Assembly: GCA_024707255.1 (NCBI GenBank)
Contig: JANQAC010000001.1
Location: 1,488,001 to 1,552,000, forward strand
DNA from: Asticcacaulis sp.
Lineage (GTDB): Bacteria; Pseudomonadota; Alphaproteobacteria; Caulobacterales; Caulobacteraceae
Length of the DNA stretch: 64,000 nt
Reading direction: 5' to 3'
Under the pieces are notes generated by a model, which had not been told where the DNA came from, did not search any database, and saw only the letters and a list, made by a program, of their open reading frames with translations. Below, in pieces: positions 27,930 through 36,218 of the stretch. The number at the start of each line of letters is the position of its first letter. Positions within the stretch are counted from its first letter, which is position 1. The translations under genes were made by a program, and so were the position numbers.

Positions 27930-28625
27930 ATGAAACGCCTGCTCACTACGTGCGCGGTCTTGAGCCTCTGCGCCCTGAATCTGGCCTGCACGCCGCCCCA
28001 AAAGGCCGAACAGAAACCCGAAGCGGCCCCGGCATCTGCCACGCCATCGGTGGCCAATATTCCGGCTGGCGATTACAAGACCGACCCGGCGCACACCTCC
28101 CTGACCTTCAGCGTCAGCCACATGAGTTTTTCGTATTTCACCGCGCGCTTTACCGGTATCGACGCCCGCCTGAAACTCGACCCGGCGCACCCGGAATCCG
28201 CGGCCCTGACCGTGGCCATCGATCCGCAATCGCTGGACCTCAACAACCCGCCCAAAGGCTTCCATGACGAACTGATGGGCAAGAGCTTCTTCGATGCCGC
28301 GGCCTTCCCGAAGATCACCTTCACCTCGACACAGATCGCCATGACAGGCGCCAATACCGCCAATGTCACCGGCGACCTGACCCTGCATGGCGTCACGCAT
28401 CCGGTGACCCTGGCCGTCACCTTCAATGGCGGCTATCCCGGAATGGCGGGCTATGACCCCAATGCCCGCATCGGCTTCTCGGCAAAGGGCACGCTCATGC
28501 GCTCCCAGTTCGGCATGGGTTACGGCATCCCGGCGCCGGGCACGACCATGGGCGTGGGGGACGAGGTTGATTTCACCATCGAGACCGAAATGACCGGTCC
28601 CGCCTTAAAGACACAGGAGAAGTAA
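27930..28625 (+). CDS. YceI-family periplasmic lipid-binding protein
   Basis: 231 residues. The signal region has a lipobox-like L-A-C at residue 20, so it is likely a lipoprotein. The YceI lipocalin-like domain (about 50-230) shows DPAHTSLTFSVSHMSFSYFTARF, HDELMGKSFFDAAAFPKITF and GDLTLHGVTHPVTL. YceI proteins bind isoprenoid-quinone-like lipids in the periplasm. It sits in the middle of the SRPBCC operon, linking that operon to lipid or quinone handling (inference). Confidence 0.92.
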   Translation: MKRLLTTCAVLSLCALNLACTPPQKAEQKPEAAPASATPSVANIPAGDYKTDPAHTSLTFSVSHMSFSYFTARFTGIDARLKLDPAHPESAALTVAIDPQSLDLNNPPKGFHDELMGKSFFDAAAFPKITFTSTQIAMTGANTANVTGDLTLHGVTHPVTLAVTFNGGYPGMAGYDPNARIGFSAKGTLMRSQFGMGYGIPAPGTTMGVGDEVDFTIETEMTGPALKTQEK

Positions 28626-28626
28626 G

Positions 28627-29118
28627 ATGACCGAACGCTCCAGCCACCATGACACCTTCACCATTGAACGCGATATCGACGCACCGCCCAACCTGGTTTT
28701 CTTCGCCTGGGCCAATGCCGACGCCAAGGCGCAGTGGTTCACCGCGCCTGCCGATAAATGGGAACTGATCGAGCGCCATCTCGATTTCCGCGAAGGCGGC
28801 ACCGAACGGCTGAAAGGCCGCTGGCAAAGCGGCACGGTCAGCGATTTCACCTGCGAATACCGCGACATCGTACCCGACCAGCGCATCGTCTACAGCTACG
28901 ACATGCACCATAACGACAAGCGGCTGTCCTGTTCGCTCGCCACCATCGAGTTCACCCCGAACGGCCAGGGCACGCACCTCAAACTGACCGAACAGGTCGT
29001 CCATTTCGATGGCTACCCGACGCCGGAAGATCGCAAGACCGGCACCGAAAAGCTGATCGACATGGCGTTGGCCTACATCATTTCCCAAAAGCAGAAGCAT
29101 AAGGAGAGGCTGCCATGA
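28627..29118 (+). CDS. SRPBCC (AHSA1/START-like) protein 5
   Basis: 163 residues, paralog of protein 3. FTIERDIDAPPNLVFFAW, HLDFREGGTERLKG, LKLTEQVVHFDGY. Starts two bases after the YceI stop; overlaps the VOC gene by ATGA. Confidence 0.9.
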   Translation: MTERSSHHDTFTIERDIDAPPNLVFFAWANADAKAQWFTAPADKWELIERHLDFREGGTERLKGRWQSGTVSDFTCEYRDIVPDQRIVYSYDMHHNDKRLSCSLATIEFTPNGQGTHLKLTEQVVHFDGYPTPEDRKTGTEKLIDMALAYIISQKQKHKERLP

Positions 29119-29525
29119 AAATCACCCCCTATCTCAACTTCCCCGGCACCTGCGCCGAAGCCTTCAAATTCTACGCCGAAACCCTCGGCGGCGAGATCAC
29201 CTTCATGCAGACCCACGGCGACAGTCCGATGAAGGACATGGTCGGCGCTGACTGGCAGGACAAGATCATGCACGCCACGCTTCAGGTCGGCAGCAACACA
29301 CTCGCGGGTTCGGATGCCCCCCTGCATATGCAGGCCAGGCCCGCCGGCTTCATGGTGACGATCAACCCCGATACTGAAGACGATGCAAAGCGCATCTATG
29401 CCGCCTTTGCCGATGGCGGTGAGGTGAAGATGGAACTGCAGCCAACCTTCTGGGCCTTGCAGTTCGGCATGGTGACGGATCGTTTCGGCACGCCGTGGAT
29501 GATCAATGTCGAGGCGGCGGCCTGA
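29115..29525 (+). CDS. VOC/glyoxalase-fold protein (PhnB-like)
   Basis: 136 residues. PhnB-type opening PYLNFPGTCAEAFKFYAETL, middle MHATLQVGSNTLAGSD and ending FGMVTDRFGTPWMINV. The family resembles glyoxalase/dioxygenase folds but usually lacks full metal ligands; function unknown. Overlaps genes on both sides, so it is part of the SRPBCC operon. Confidence 0.9.
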   Translation: MKITPYLNFPGTCAEAFKFYAETLGGEITFMQTHGDSPMKDMVGADWQDKIMHATLQVGSNTLAGSDAPLHMQARPAGFMVTINPDTEDDAKRIYAAFADGGEVKMELQPTFWALQFGMVTDRFGTPWMINVEAAA

Positions 29526-30007
29526 TGGACCGGGCCTGCCGCAATATCGCCCACACCGACAGTGATCTCAGGATCGAGCGTCTGTTCGATGCGCCGCGGG
29601 CCCTCGTCTATGAAGCCTGGACCAATCCGGCCCTGCTGTCGCAATGGTGGGGACCGGCGCACTATCCGGCCACGCATCTCGACATGGATGTGCGGCCGGG
29701 TGGCCGGTGGCGCAATTGCCTGACCTCGGTCGAGACCGGCGACGCCCTGTGGCAGAACGGTGTCTTCATCGAGGTCGTGCCGCTCGAAAAACTGGTCTTC
29801 ACCTTTGTCTGGGAAGCGGCCGGCGAACGCGGCGAAACCAATACCGTCGTCATAACTTTCGAGGATCGCGGGAGCCAGACTCTCGTGACGCTCACTCAAC
29901 AACCCTTCCTGTCGGCGCATGAAGCTGAAGGCCACGGTGACGGCTGGTGGTCAAGTTTCGACCGCCTGCACACCCTGCTATCTTTTCCGATGGAGATTTC
30001 CGCATGA
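29525..30007 (+). CDS. SRPBCC (AHSA1/START-like) protein 6
   Basis: 160 residues from ATG 29525, overlapping the VOC stop by one base (TGATG). AHSA1 marks: LVYEAWTNPALLSQWWGPAH, MDVRPGGRWRN and GWWSSFDRLHTLL. Closest in pattern to protein 7. Confidence 0.9.
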   Translation: MDRACRNIAHTDSDLRIERLFDAPRALVYEAWTNPALLSQWWGPAHYPATHLDMDVRPGGRWRNCLTSVETGDALWQNGVFIEVVPLEKLVFTFVWEAAGERGETNTVVITFEDRGSQTLVTLTQQPFLSAHEAEGHGDGWWSSFDRLHTLLSFPMEISA

Positions 30008-30540
30008 GTTATCAAACAGATGTCGCCACCGAGGCGAACGATATCGTCCTGTCGCGCTTTTTCGCTGCGCCGCGCCCGCTGGTCTTCATGGCCTGGGTCG
30101 ATCCCGTCATGCTGGCCGAATGGTGGGGACCGGCAGGCTTCACCGCCACCGTCGATATCGATGTGCGCGAAGGCGGCGAAATGTCGCTCGTCATGCACAG
30201 CCCCGAAGGCGAAGACTATCCGATCGGCGGCCATTTCGGCGAAATCGTGCCAAACGAAAGCCTGGTCATGATCATGGATGCCAGCCGCCATTCCGAAGGC
30301 TGGCACGAAGCGGTCAAGGCCGGCTTCATAGAGGCCGGCGGCCGGCCGGAAGACTATAATGCCGATCCGATCCGCACCCTGATCACCTTCGCCGACGAAG
30401 GCAACGGCACGCGCGTTACCGTGCGCCAGACCTTCACCATGGCCACCATGCGCGATGCCCATATCAAGCTCGGCAGCGGCGTGGGCTGGAGCGGCAGCTT
30501 CAACAAGCTGGACGGCGTGCTAAAAAAAGCGGGCGGCTAA
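30004..30540 (+). CDS. SRPBCC (AHSA1/START-like) protein 7
   Basis: 178 residues. PLVFMAWVDPVMLAEWWGP, DIDVREGGEMSL and GSFNKLDGVLKK. ATGA overlap with protein 6. Last gene of the operon; overlaps the convergent GlcG-like gene by 4 bp. Confidence 0.9.
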   Translation: MSYQTDVATEANDIVLSRFFAAPRPLVFMAWVDPVMLAEWWGPAGFTATVDIDVREGGEMSLVMHSPEGEDYPIGGHFGEIVPNESLVMIMDASRHSEGWHEAVKAGFIEAGGRPEDYNADPIRTLITFADEGNGTRVTVRQTFTMATMRDAHIKLGSGVGWSGSFNKLDGVLKKAGG

Positions 30541-30953
30541 AGGCTGGCCAGAATGGCGTCGATGCCGATCTGGGCGATTTCCAGATCCTCGACGCCGGAC
30601 AGGCCGCTGACCGCCACCGCACCGAGGCATTGCTCCTGATACATAACCGGCGCGCCGCCATCCCAGCCGACATAGCGGCTGTCGCCATGATAATGGACAT
30701 CGGAGCCATCGGCCTGGGCATTGCGGCCGAGATCGCCGGACGGGCCGCGCACGCGGGCGGCGGTATAGACCTTGTTCTGCGCGATAACGATCGGCGGCAG
30801 GGCGCAGCCATCGGTGCGCCATAGGGCCAGCAGTTCGCCATGACTGTCACCGACCGCGACCACGCCGGCCTTGCCGCGCCTTTTCAGTTCGGCGACGCAG
30901 GCATCGATGGCCAGCCGGGCTTCGGCCTCGCCCAAATTCAGTATGGTTTGCAT
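30537..30953 (-). CDS. GlcG/HbpS-type heme-binding protein
   Basis: 138 residues, single HbpS/GlcG domain: VVAVGDSHGELLALWRTDG, KVYTAARVRGPSG and CLGAVAVSGLSGVEDLEIA. The family binds heme or acts in glycolate and diol metabolism as a small accessory protein. Cytoplasmic by sequence. It runs opposite to the SRPBCC operon and is divergent from the GH3 gene. Confidence 0.88.
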   Translation of the reverse strand: MQTILNLGEAEARLAIDACVAELKRRGKAGVVAVGDSHGELLALWRTDGCALPPIVIAQNKVYTAARVRGPSGDLGRNAQADGSDVHYHGDSRYVGWDGGAPVMYQEQCLGAVAVSGLSGVEDLEIAQIGIDAILASL

Positions 30954-31028
30954 CCGGTATCCTCTCTGTTCTTTTTATATGTGAACCTGAATAGGGATGT
31001 CTCGTCACCGGTGTCAATAGGGCTTGAC

Positions 31029-31040
31029 GACAGCGCTGTC
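31029..31040. promoter_or_regulatory. Palindrome upstream of the GH3 gene, possible LacI-family operator
   Basis: GACAGCGCTGTC is a perfect 12-bp even palindrome with central CG, the LacI/GalR operator form. It lies 49 bp upstream of the GH3 start. No LacI gene is nearby. Confidence 0.4.
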
Positions 31041-31088
31041 ATCGTGATCCATAGGGGCACAATAAATATATCAGAGAAGAAGCGCCCC

Positions 31089-33545
31089 ATGTCCCATCGT
31101 CCCCTGTTGCGGGCCGCCGCGTCCGTGGCTGCCCTGTTGCTGTCTTCCAACGTCCATGCCGCCGAGAAGCCCGCAACGGTCCATCCGAAGACATGGCCGG
31201 TCGCCAAATCGCCCATCGGCCTCGACCCGGTGATCGAAAAGCGCATCACCGAGATGCTGGCGCAGATGACGGTCGAGGAAAAGGTCGGCCAGGTCATCCA
31301 GCCGGAATGGAAGTCGATCAAGCCGGAAGAAGTGACACAATATCATATCGGCTCGATCGAGAACGGCGGTGGCGCCGTGCCGAACGGCAACAAGCACGCC
31401 ACGGTCAAGGACTGGGTCGACCTGATCGAACCCTATTATCAGGCATCCGTAGTACCCGGTCAGAAAGTTACCATCCCACTGATATGGGCCTCGGACGCCG
31501 TACACGGCCATAACAATGTCTATGGCGCCACGCTGTTCCCGCACAATATCGGCCTCGGCGCGGCGCACGATCCCGATCTGATCCGCCGCATCGGTGAGGC
31601 CACCGCCGCCGAGGTGCGCTCCACCGGCATGGACTGGTCATTTGCTCCCACCATCGCCGTGGCGCGCGATGACCGCTGGGGCCGCACCTATGAGAGCTAT
31701 TCCGAAGATCCAGCGATCACCAGAAAATATGCCGCCGCCATGGTTTCCGGCATCGAAGGCTCCGGCGCGACCTTCCTTGACGACCACCATGTCATTGCCA
31801 CCGCCAAGCATTTCCTCGGCGATGGCTCGACCGATGGCGGCCGCGACCAAGGCAACTCCACCGTCTCCGAGGCCGACCTCGCGCGCCTGCATGGCGCCGC
31901 CTATGCCGACGCCATCAATGCCGGCACGCAATCGGTCATGGCCTCCTACAATTCGTGGCATGGCACCAAGATGCACGCCAACAAGGCCCTGCTGACCGAT
32001 GTGCTGAAAGGCCGGATGGGCTTTGACGGCTTCATCATGGGCGATTGGCTGGCCCACGGACAGATTCCCGGCTGCACCAATTCAGACTGCCCCGCCGCTT
32101 TCAATGCCGGGCTGGATATCTTCAACCAGCCACAGGACTGGAAACTGCTCTACGCCAATCTGGTCAGGCAGGTGAATGACGGGACAATCCCGAAAGCGCG
32201 GCTGGATGATGCCGTGCGCCGGATATTGCGCGTGAAGTTCCGCATGAAGGCGTTCGAGCAACCCTCGCCGGCGAACCGTCCGGACACCTTTAAGCCGATC
32301 GGCACGCCGGAACACCGCGCCATTGCCCGCGAGGCCGTGGCTAAATCGCTGGTGCTGCTGAAGAATAATGGCGTCCTGCCGCTGAAAGCCGGCGCGCGCG
32401 TCCTGATTGCCGGCGATGGCGCCGACAATATCGCCATGCAATCGGGCGGCTGGACGCTAAGCTGGCAGGGGGCCGACAACACCAATGCCGATTTCCCCGG
32501 CGCCACTTCGATCTATGAGGGATTGAAAGCCCAGATCGAGGCCGCCGGTGGCCAGGCGCTTTACAGCCCGGACGGCACCACCCCGCAAAAGCCGGACGTC
32601 GCCATCATTGTTTTCGGCGAAACGCCCTATGCCGAATTCATGGGCGACCAGTCGGATGTGGCCCTGCACCATGATAATTCCGACTCTCTGGAATTGTTAA
32701 AAAAGCTAAAGGCACAAGGCATTCCCGTTGTTGCGGTGATGCTGTCCGGCCGGGCGCTGTACGTCAATCCGCAGATCAATGCCGCTGATGCCTTTGTCGC
32801 CGCCTGGCTGCCGGGATCTGAAGGCGAAGGCATCGCCGATGTCCTGACCGGCAAGTCGGATTTCACCGGCAAGCTCAGTTTCTCATGGCCGAAGCGTCCC
32901 GACCAGACGCCGCTCAATGTCGGGGACAAGGCTTACGATCCGCAGTTCGCCTATGGCTATGGCCTGAGTTACGCTGCACCGGCCGAGACGCCGCAATTGC
33001 CTGAAGTGGCTGACACCACCAAATATGGCGAGAAAAACGTCTATTTCAGCAAGGGCACTTTCTGGAACGGCTATCACCTGACTCTTGCCGATGACGACAG
33101 GCACCGCATGGACTATGTCGACACACAGGCGACGCTCTACGGCACGGCAGCACTGACCGTCACGCCGGAAACGGATGGCGCGGTTAGGGCCACCTGGAAC
33201 GGCAAGGGCAAGGCGGCGCTGGAAGTCGGCGCCGACACGTCGTCCGATATCGCCCGCGAAGCCAATGGCGCCATGATGATTGCGCTCACCCTGCGCGTCA
33301 ATGCGGCGCCCTCGGCTGAGGTGCGCCTGGGCGTCGGGTCTGCGTCCGTGCCGGTCACCGGATGGCTGAAAAATGCATCCACCGGCTATGCCAAGCTCGC
33401 CGTGCCTCTGTCCTGTTTCAAGGCGCAGGATCTCTCTGCCACGCCGACCGTGGCGCGCATCGAGACGGCTGGTATGCTTGACCTGTCGATTTCCGATATT
33501 CGTCTTACCGAAACCAAACCCGGCGCCAGTTGCCCGGCAGAATGA
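31089..33545 (+). CDS. Secreted GH3 beta-glucosidase (ExoP-type)
   Basis: 818 residues with a signal peptide ending in VHAAEKP. The GH3 barrel (about 55-400) contains WASDAVHGHNN, the AKHFLGDG loop, and the catalytic nucleophile Asp in GFDGFIMGDW. The second alpha/beta sandwich domain follows (SLVLLKNNGVLPL), and a C-terminal beta domain (about 660-818) is the ExoP extension. It releases glucose from beta-glucans or cello-oligosaccharides, probably in the periplasm. The start is ATG 31089, as residues before it do not form a signal peptide. Confidence 0.93.
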   Translation: MSHRPLLRAAASVAALLLSSNVHAAEKPATVHPKTWPVAKSPIGLDPVIEKRITEMLAQMTVEEKVGQVIQPEWKSIKPEEVTQYHIGSIENGGGAVPNGNKHATVKDWVDLIEPYYQASVVPGQKVTIPLIWASDAVHGHNNVYGATLFPHNIGLGAAHDPDLIRRIGEATAAEVRSTGMDWSFAPTIAVARDDRWGRTYESYSEDPAITRKYAAAMVSGIEGSGATFLDDHHVIATAKHFLGDGSTDGGRDQGNSTVSEADLARLHGAAYADAINAGTQSVMASYNSWHGTKMHANKALLTDVLKGRMGFDGFIMGDWLAHGQIPGCTNSDCPAAFNAGLDIFNQPQDWKLLYANLVRQVNDGTIPKARLDDAVRRILRVKFRMKAFEQPSPANRPDTFKPIGTPEHRAIAREAVAKSLVLLKNNGVLPLKAGARVLIAGDGADNIAMQSGGWTLSWQGADNTNADFPGATSIYEGLKAQIEAAGGQALYSPDGTTPQKPDVAIIVFGETPYAEFMGDQSDVALHHDNSDSLELLKKLKAQGIPVVAVMLSGRALYVNPQINAADAFVAAWLPGSEGEGIADVLTGKSDFTGKLSFSWPKRPDQTPLNVGDKAYDPQFAYGYGLSYAAPAETPQLPEVADTTKYGEKNVYFSKGTFWNGYHLTLADDDRHRMDYVDTQATLYGTAALTVTPETDGAVRATWNGKGKAALEVGADTSSDIAREANGAMMIALTLRVNAAPSAEVRLGVGSASVPVTGWLKNASTGYAKLAVPLSCFKAQDLSATPTVARIETAGMLDLSISDIRLTETKPGASCPAE

Positions 33546-33551
33546 TAAATC

Positions 33552-33685
33552 TTGATCCTCCCCTGCGAAGCGGAGGAGGTGGCAGCGCGAGGCTCAAAGA
33601 GCCGGTGTCGCTGACGGAGGGGCATTCCACAGTTTACCCCCTCCAGCGATACCTCCCCTTACGCTGTGCGACGAAGGAGGATCAA
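33552..33685. repeat. Intergenic palindromic element, copy 1
   Basis: 134 bp bounded by the inverted arms TTGATCCTCC and GGAGGATCAA. Inside it has GGAGGTGGCAG then TGACGGAGGGGC, shared with copy 2. It fills the gap between the GH3 gene and the feo operon. Confidence 0.75.
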
Positions 33686-33688
33686 AGC

Positions 33689-33934
33689 CTACCGCTTTAG
33701 TTCCGACAACGCGCAGCCCTTGCAACTGCCGCAGCCTGAGCCACAACCACTGTCCTTTGCCGCGACCGGCTCAAGCTTTGGCGCGATGCCCGGCAAACCG
33801 GCGCGACTTAGAGCTTGAGCGCCCTTAACCTGCAGGTCATGGCTCAGCTTCGGCATCAGTTTGCGCAGCATCTGCACGGCGCAGAAGGCGACAATCGTCG
33901 TAATGATCACGGCCTGGATGACTGCGTATATCAT
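33689..33934 (-). CDS. FeoB-associated Cys-rich membrane protein
   Basis: 81 residues. One N-terminal membrane helix (AVIQAVIITTIVAFCAV) and a C-terminal CGSGCGSCKGC cluster. It overlaps the feoB stop (ATGA). Comparable small proteins follow feoB in many bacteria, where they probably help assemble or regulate the ferrous iron transporter; some replace FeoC. Confidence 0.85.
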   Translation of the reverse strand: MIYAVIQAVIITTIVAFCAVQMLRKLMPKLSHDLQVKGAQALSRAGLPGIAPKLEPVAAKDSGCGSGCGSCKGCALSELKR

Positions 33935-35760
33935 GAGAGCCTCGATACGATCTGATAGGTCAGGAAGGCGAAGATGTAGGCGAGGGTGAACAGATAGCCC
34001 GCCGTGACACCGACCATCTTCCACGAATTGGTTTCGCGGCGGATGACGGCCAGTGTGGAAAGACACTGCGGTGCGAAGACATACCAGGCCATCAGGGACA
34101 AGGCGGTGGCCAGCGTCCATTGTGATGAGATCAGCGAGCCCAGTTGCGTCGCCACGGCGTCATCGCTGCCGGAAACGGCATAGACCGTGCCCAGCGCCGA
34201 TACCGCCACTTCGCGCGCCGCCAGTCCGGGGATCAGCGCCACGCAGATCTGCCAGTTGAAACCGATGGGCGCGAAAACCGGCGCAATCACATGGCCGATC
34301 ATGCCGGCCAGAGAATAGTCGATCGCCGGGCCGGTGGCGCCTTCGGGCTTGCCAGGGAAGGTGGTGGTCACCCACAGCAGGGTATTGACCGTGAAGATGA
34401 TGCCGGTGATGCGGCGCATGAAGATCATGGCGCGTTCGCCCAGGCCGATCAGCAAATTCTTGGCGTGCGGCATCCGGTAGGATGGCAATTCCATGATCAG
34501 CGGGTGCTCGCTCTTGTCACGGCGGAAAACCGACATGACCAGCGAGACGGTCAGCCCGCCGACAATGCCGATGATATACATGCCAAACAGGATCAGGCCA
34601 CGGAAGCTGATGAAGCCGAACACCTGCTGTTCCGGCACGAAGGCGGCGATAAGCAGGGTATAAACGGGGATACGCGCCGAGCAGGTCATCAGCGGCGCGA
34701 TCATGATGGTGGTGATGCGGTCGCGGATATCGTGGATCGAGCGCGTGGCCATGATGCCGGGAATGGCGCAGGCATGGCTGGAGAGCAGCGGAATGAAGGA
34801 GCGCCCGGTCAGGCCGGCCTTCGACATCAGGTTATCGAGCAGAAAAGCTGCGCGCGGCAGGTAGCCCGATTCTTCCAGGATCAGGATAAAGAAGAACAGG
34901 ATGATGATCTGCGGCAGGAAGACGATGACCGAGCCCAGGCCACCGATCAGGGCATCGGCGATAAAGCTTTTCAGCAGGCCATTCGGCAGGGTCTCGGTGA
35001 CGACGCTCCCCAGCCACGCCATGCTGGCCTCGATGAAATCCATGGCCGGCGTCGCCCAGGTGAAGACCGCCTGGAAGACTACAAACATGATGGCGATCAG
35101 AATCGGAATACCCAGAAACGGATTGAGCAGGATGCCATCCAGCCGGTCATCGATCAGCGAGGTACGCTGCGGCATGACCACCGAGGCATCGAGAATGCGG
35201 CGCACGTCCTTGTGCAGGTCTCCGCTTTCGGTCACGTCCGGCACATGCGGCGCAACATTGGCGTCGAGGTGCGCCACAAGGGCGCCAGTGCCCTCGGCCT
35301 TGACCGCGATGGTTTCGATCACCTTGACGCCCAGCCCGGCTTCGAGTTTGGCGGTATCGATCCGGATGCCGCGCGCGCGCGCCGCGTCCATCATGTTGAG
35401 CGCCAGAATCATCGGCCGGCCGAGGCGCTTGACCTCCAGCACGAAGCGCAGGTGCAGGCGCAGATTGGTGGCGTCGGCCACGCAGACGATCAGGTCCGGC
35501 ATGGTCTCACCCGGACGTCTCCCTAAGCAGATATCACGGGTGATGATTTCGTCCGGCCCCATGGCCTCCAAGCTGTATGTGCCCGGCAGGTCGAGCACCT
35601 GCACCTTGCGGCCGGACGGCGCAATGAAATGGCCTTCCTTGCGCTCGACCGTGACGCCGGCATAGTTGGCCACCTTCTGGCGGGCGCCGGTAAGCTGGTT
35701 GAACAGGGCCGTCTTCCCGCAATTGGGGTTCCCGACAAGCGCAATCGTGAGAGCGTCCAT
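33931..35760 (-). CDS. feoB: Ferrous iron transport GTPase FeoB
   Basis: 609 residues. The G domain is N-terminal: GNPNCGKT (G1) at 10-17, VTVERKEG switch, DLPGTYSLE (G3) and NMMD (G4). The membrane part has the Gate repeats with conserved Cys (SSHACAIPGI). It moves Fe2+ into the cytoplasm. At 609 residues it is shorter than the E. coli protein (773) but within the family range. Directly after feoA; a Fur-like box lies upstream of feoA. Confidence 0.95.
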   Translation of the reverse strand: MDALTIALVGNPNCGKTALFNQLTGARQKVANYAGVTVERKEGHFIAPSGRKVQVLDLPGTYSLEAMGPDEIITRDICLGRRPGETMPDLIVCVADATNLRLHLRFVLEVKRLGRPMILALNMMDAARARGIRIDTAKLEAGLGVKVIETIAVKAEGTGALVAHLDANVAPHVPDVTESGDLHKDVRRILDASVVMPQRTSLIDDRLDGILLNPFLGIPILIAIMFVVFQAVFTWATPAMDFIEASMAWLGSVVTETLPNGLLKSFIADALIGGLGSVIVFLPQIIILFFFILILEESGYLPRAAFLLDNLMSKAGLTGRSFIPLLSSHACAIPGIMATRSIHDIRDRITTIMIAPLMTCSARIPVYTLLIAAFVPEQQVFGFISFRGLILFGMYIIGIVGGLTVSLVMSVFRRDKSEHPLIMELPSYRMPHAKNLLIGLGERAMIFMRRITGIIFTVNTLLWVTTTFPGKPEGATGPAIDYSLAGMIGHVIAPVFAPIGFNWQICVALIPGLAAREVAVSALGTVYAVSGSDDAVATQLGSLISSQWTLATALSLMAWYVFAPQCLSTLAVIRRETNSWKMVGVTAGYLFTLAYIFAFLTYQIVSRLS

Positions 35761-36000
35761 TCAGGCGGCCTTTTCGACCAAAACGCGGGAAGCTTCCGAA
35801 CGCCGCAGGGCAAACCGCGTGAAGCCGATCTGAATCAACAGCGGATCGGCGCCGATCGGGCCACGCCCGACCACCCGGATCTCCTCGCCATCGACAAAGC
35901 CCAGTTCGCGCAGGCGATTACTGATCAGGTCGCCGTCATGTGTATCGATAACGCCGGTCACATGGGCAAGGGCAAAGGCGGGCAGGTCGGTCAATTTCAT
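35761..36000 (-). CDS. feoA: Ferrous iron transport protein FeoA
   Basis: 79 residues, SH3-like FeoA domain (LRELGFVDGEEIRVVGRGPIG). It binds FeoB and is needed for Fe2+ uptake. First gene of feoA-feoB-Cys-rich protein. Confidence 0.93.
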   Translation of the reverse strand: MKLTDLPAFALAHVTGVIDTHDGDLISNRLRELGFVDGEEIRVVGRGPIGADPLLIQIGFTRFALRRSEASRVLVEKAA

Positions 36001-36022
36001 CAGGGTTCACTCGTACGATGCG

Positions 36023-36035
36023 AATGATTATCATT
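36023..36035. promoter_or_regulatory. Fur-like box upstream of feoA
   Basis: AATGATTATCATT is a near-perfect Fur half-site palindrome (consensus GATAATGATAATCATTATC). It lies 23 bp before the feoA start, where Fur would block transcription. Confidence 0.75.
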
Positions 36036-36122
36036 TATACCCCCCGCAGGTCAAGCGATTGCACATGAAACGCAAAAACCTGCGGCAATTTGACCGGTAA
36101 TACGGCGGTCAAAAGGCAATAA

Positions 36123-36137
36123 TGCAAATTATTCGCA
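36123..36137. promoter_or_regulatory. Fur/Mur-like 7-1-7 inverted repeat upstream of the TonB receptor
   Basis: TGCAAAT-T-ATTCGCA is a 7-1-7 repeat with one mismatch, the layout of Fur-family sites. It lies 82 bp upstream of the receptor start. Confidence 0.45.
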
Positions 36138-36154
36138 AGATTCAGCTTGCAATT

Positions 36155-36167
36155 AAGAATGGTTCTC
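36155..36167. promoter_or_regulatory. Second Fur-like site upstream of the TonB receptor
   Basis: AAGAATGGTTCTC resembles the GAGAATGATTCTC form of the Fur box. It is 52 bp upstream of the receptor start. Confidence 0.5.
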
Positions 36168-36218
36168 AATAACAAATGTGCAACGCTGTCTCCCCCAGCC
36201 TAATCTGAGAGAAGAAAC

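Noticed and set aside
36090..36112. TTGACCG-x9-CGGTCAA as another FixK box
   Set aside because: FixK/FNR boxes need a 4-bp spacer; here it is nine between longer arms, so the binder is probably a different protein.
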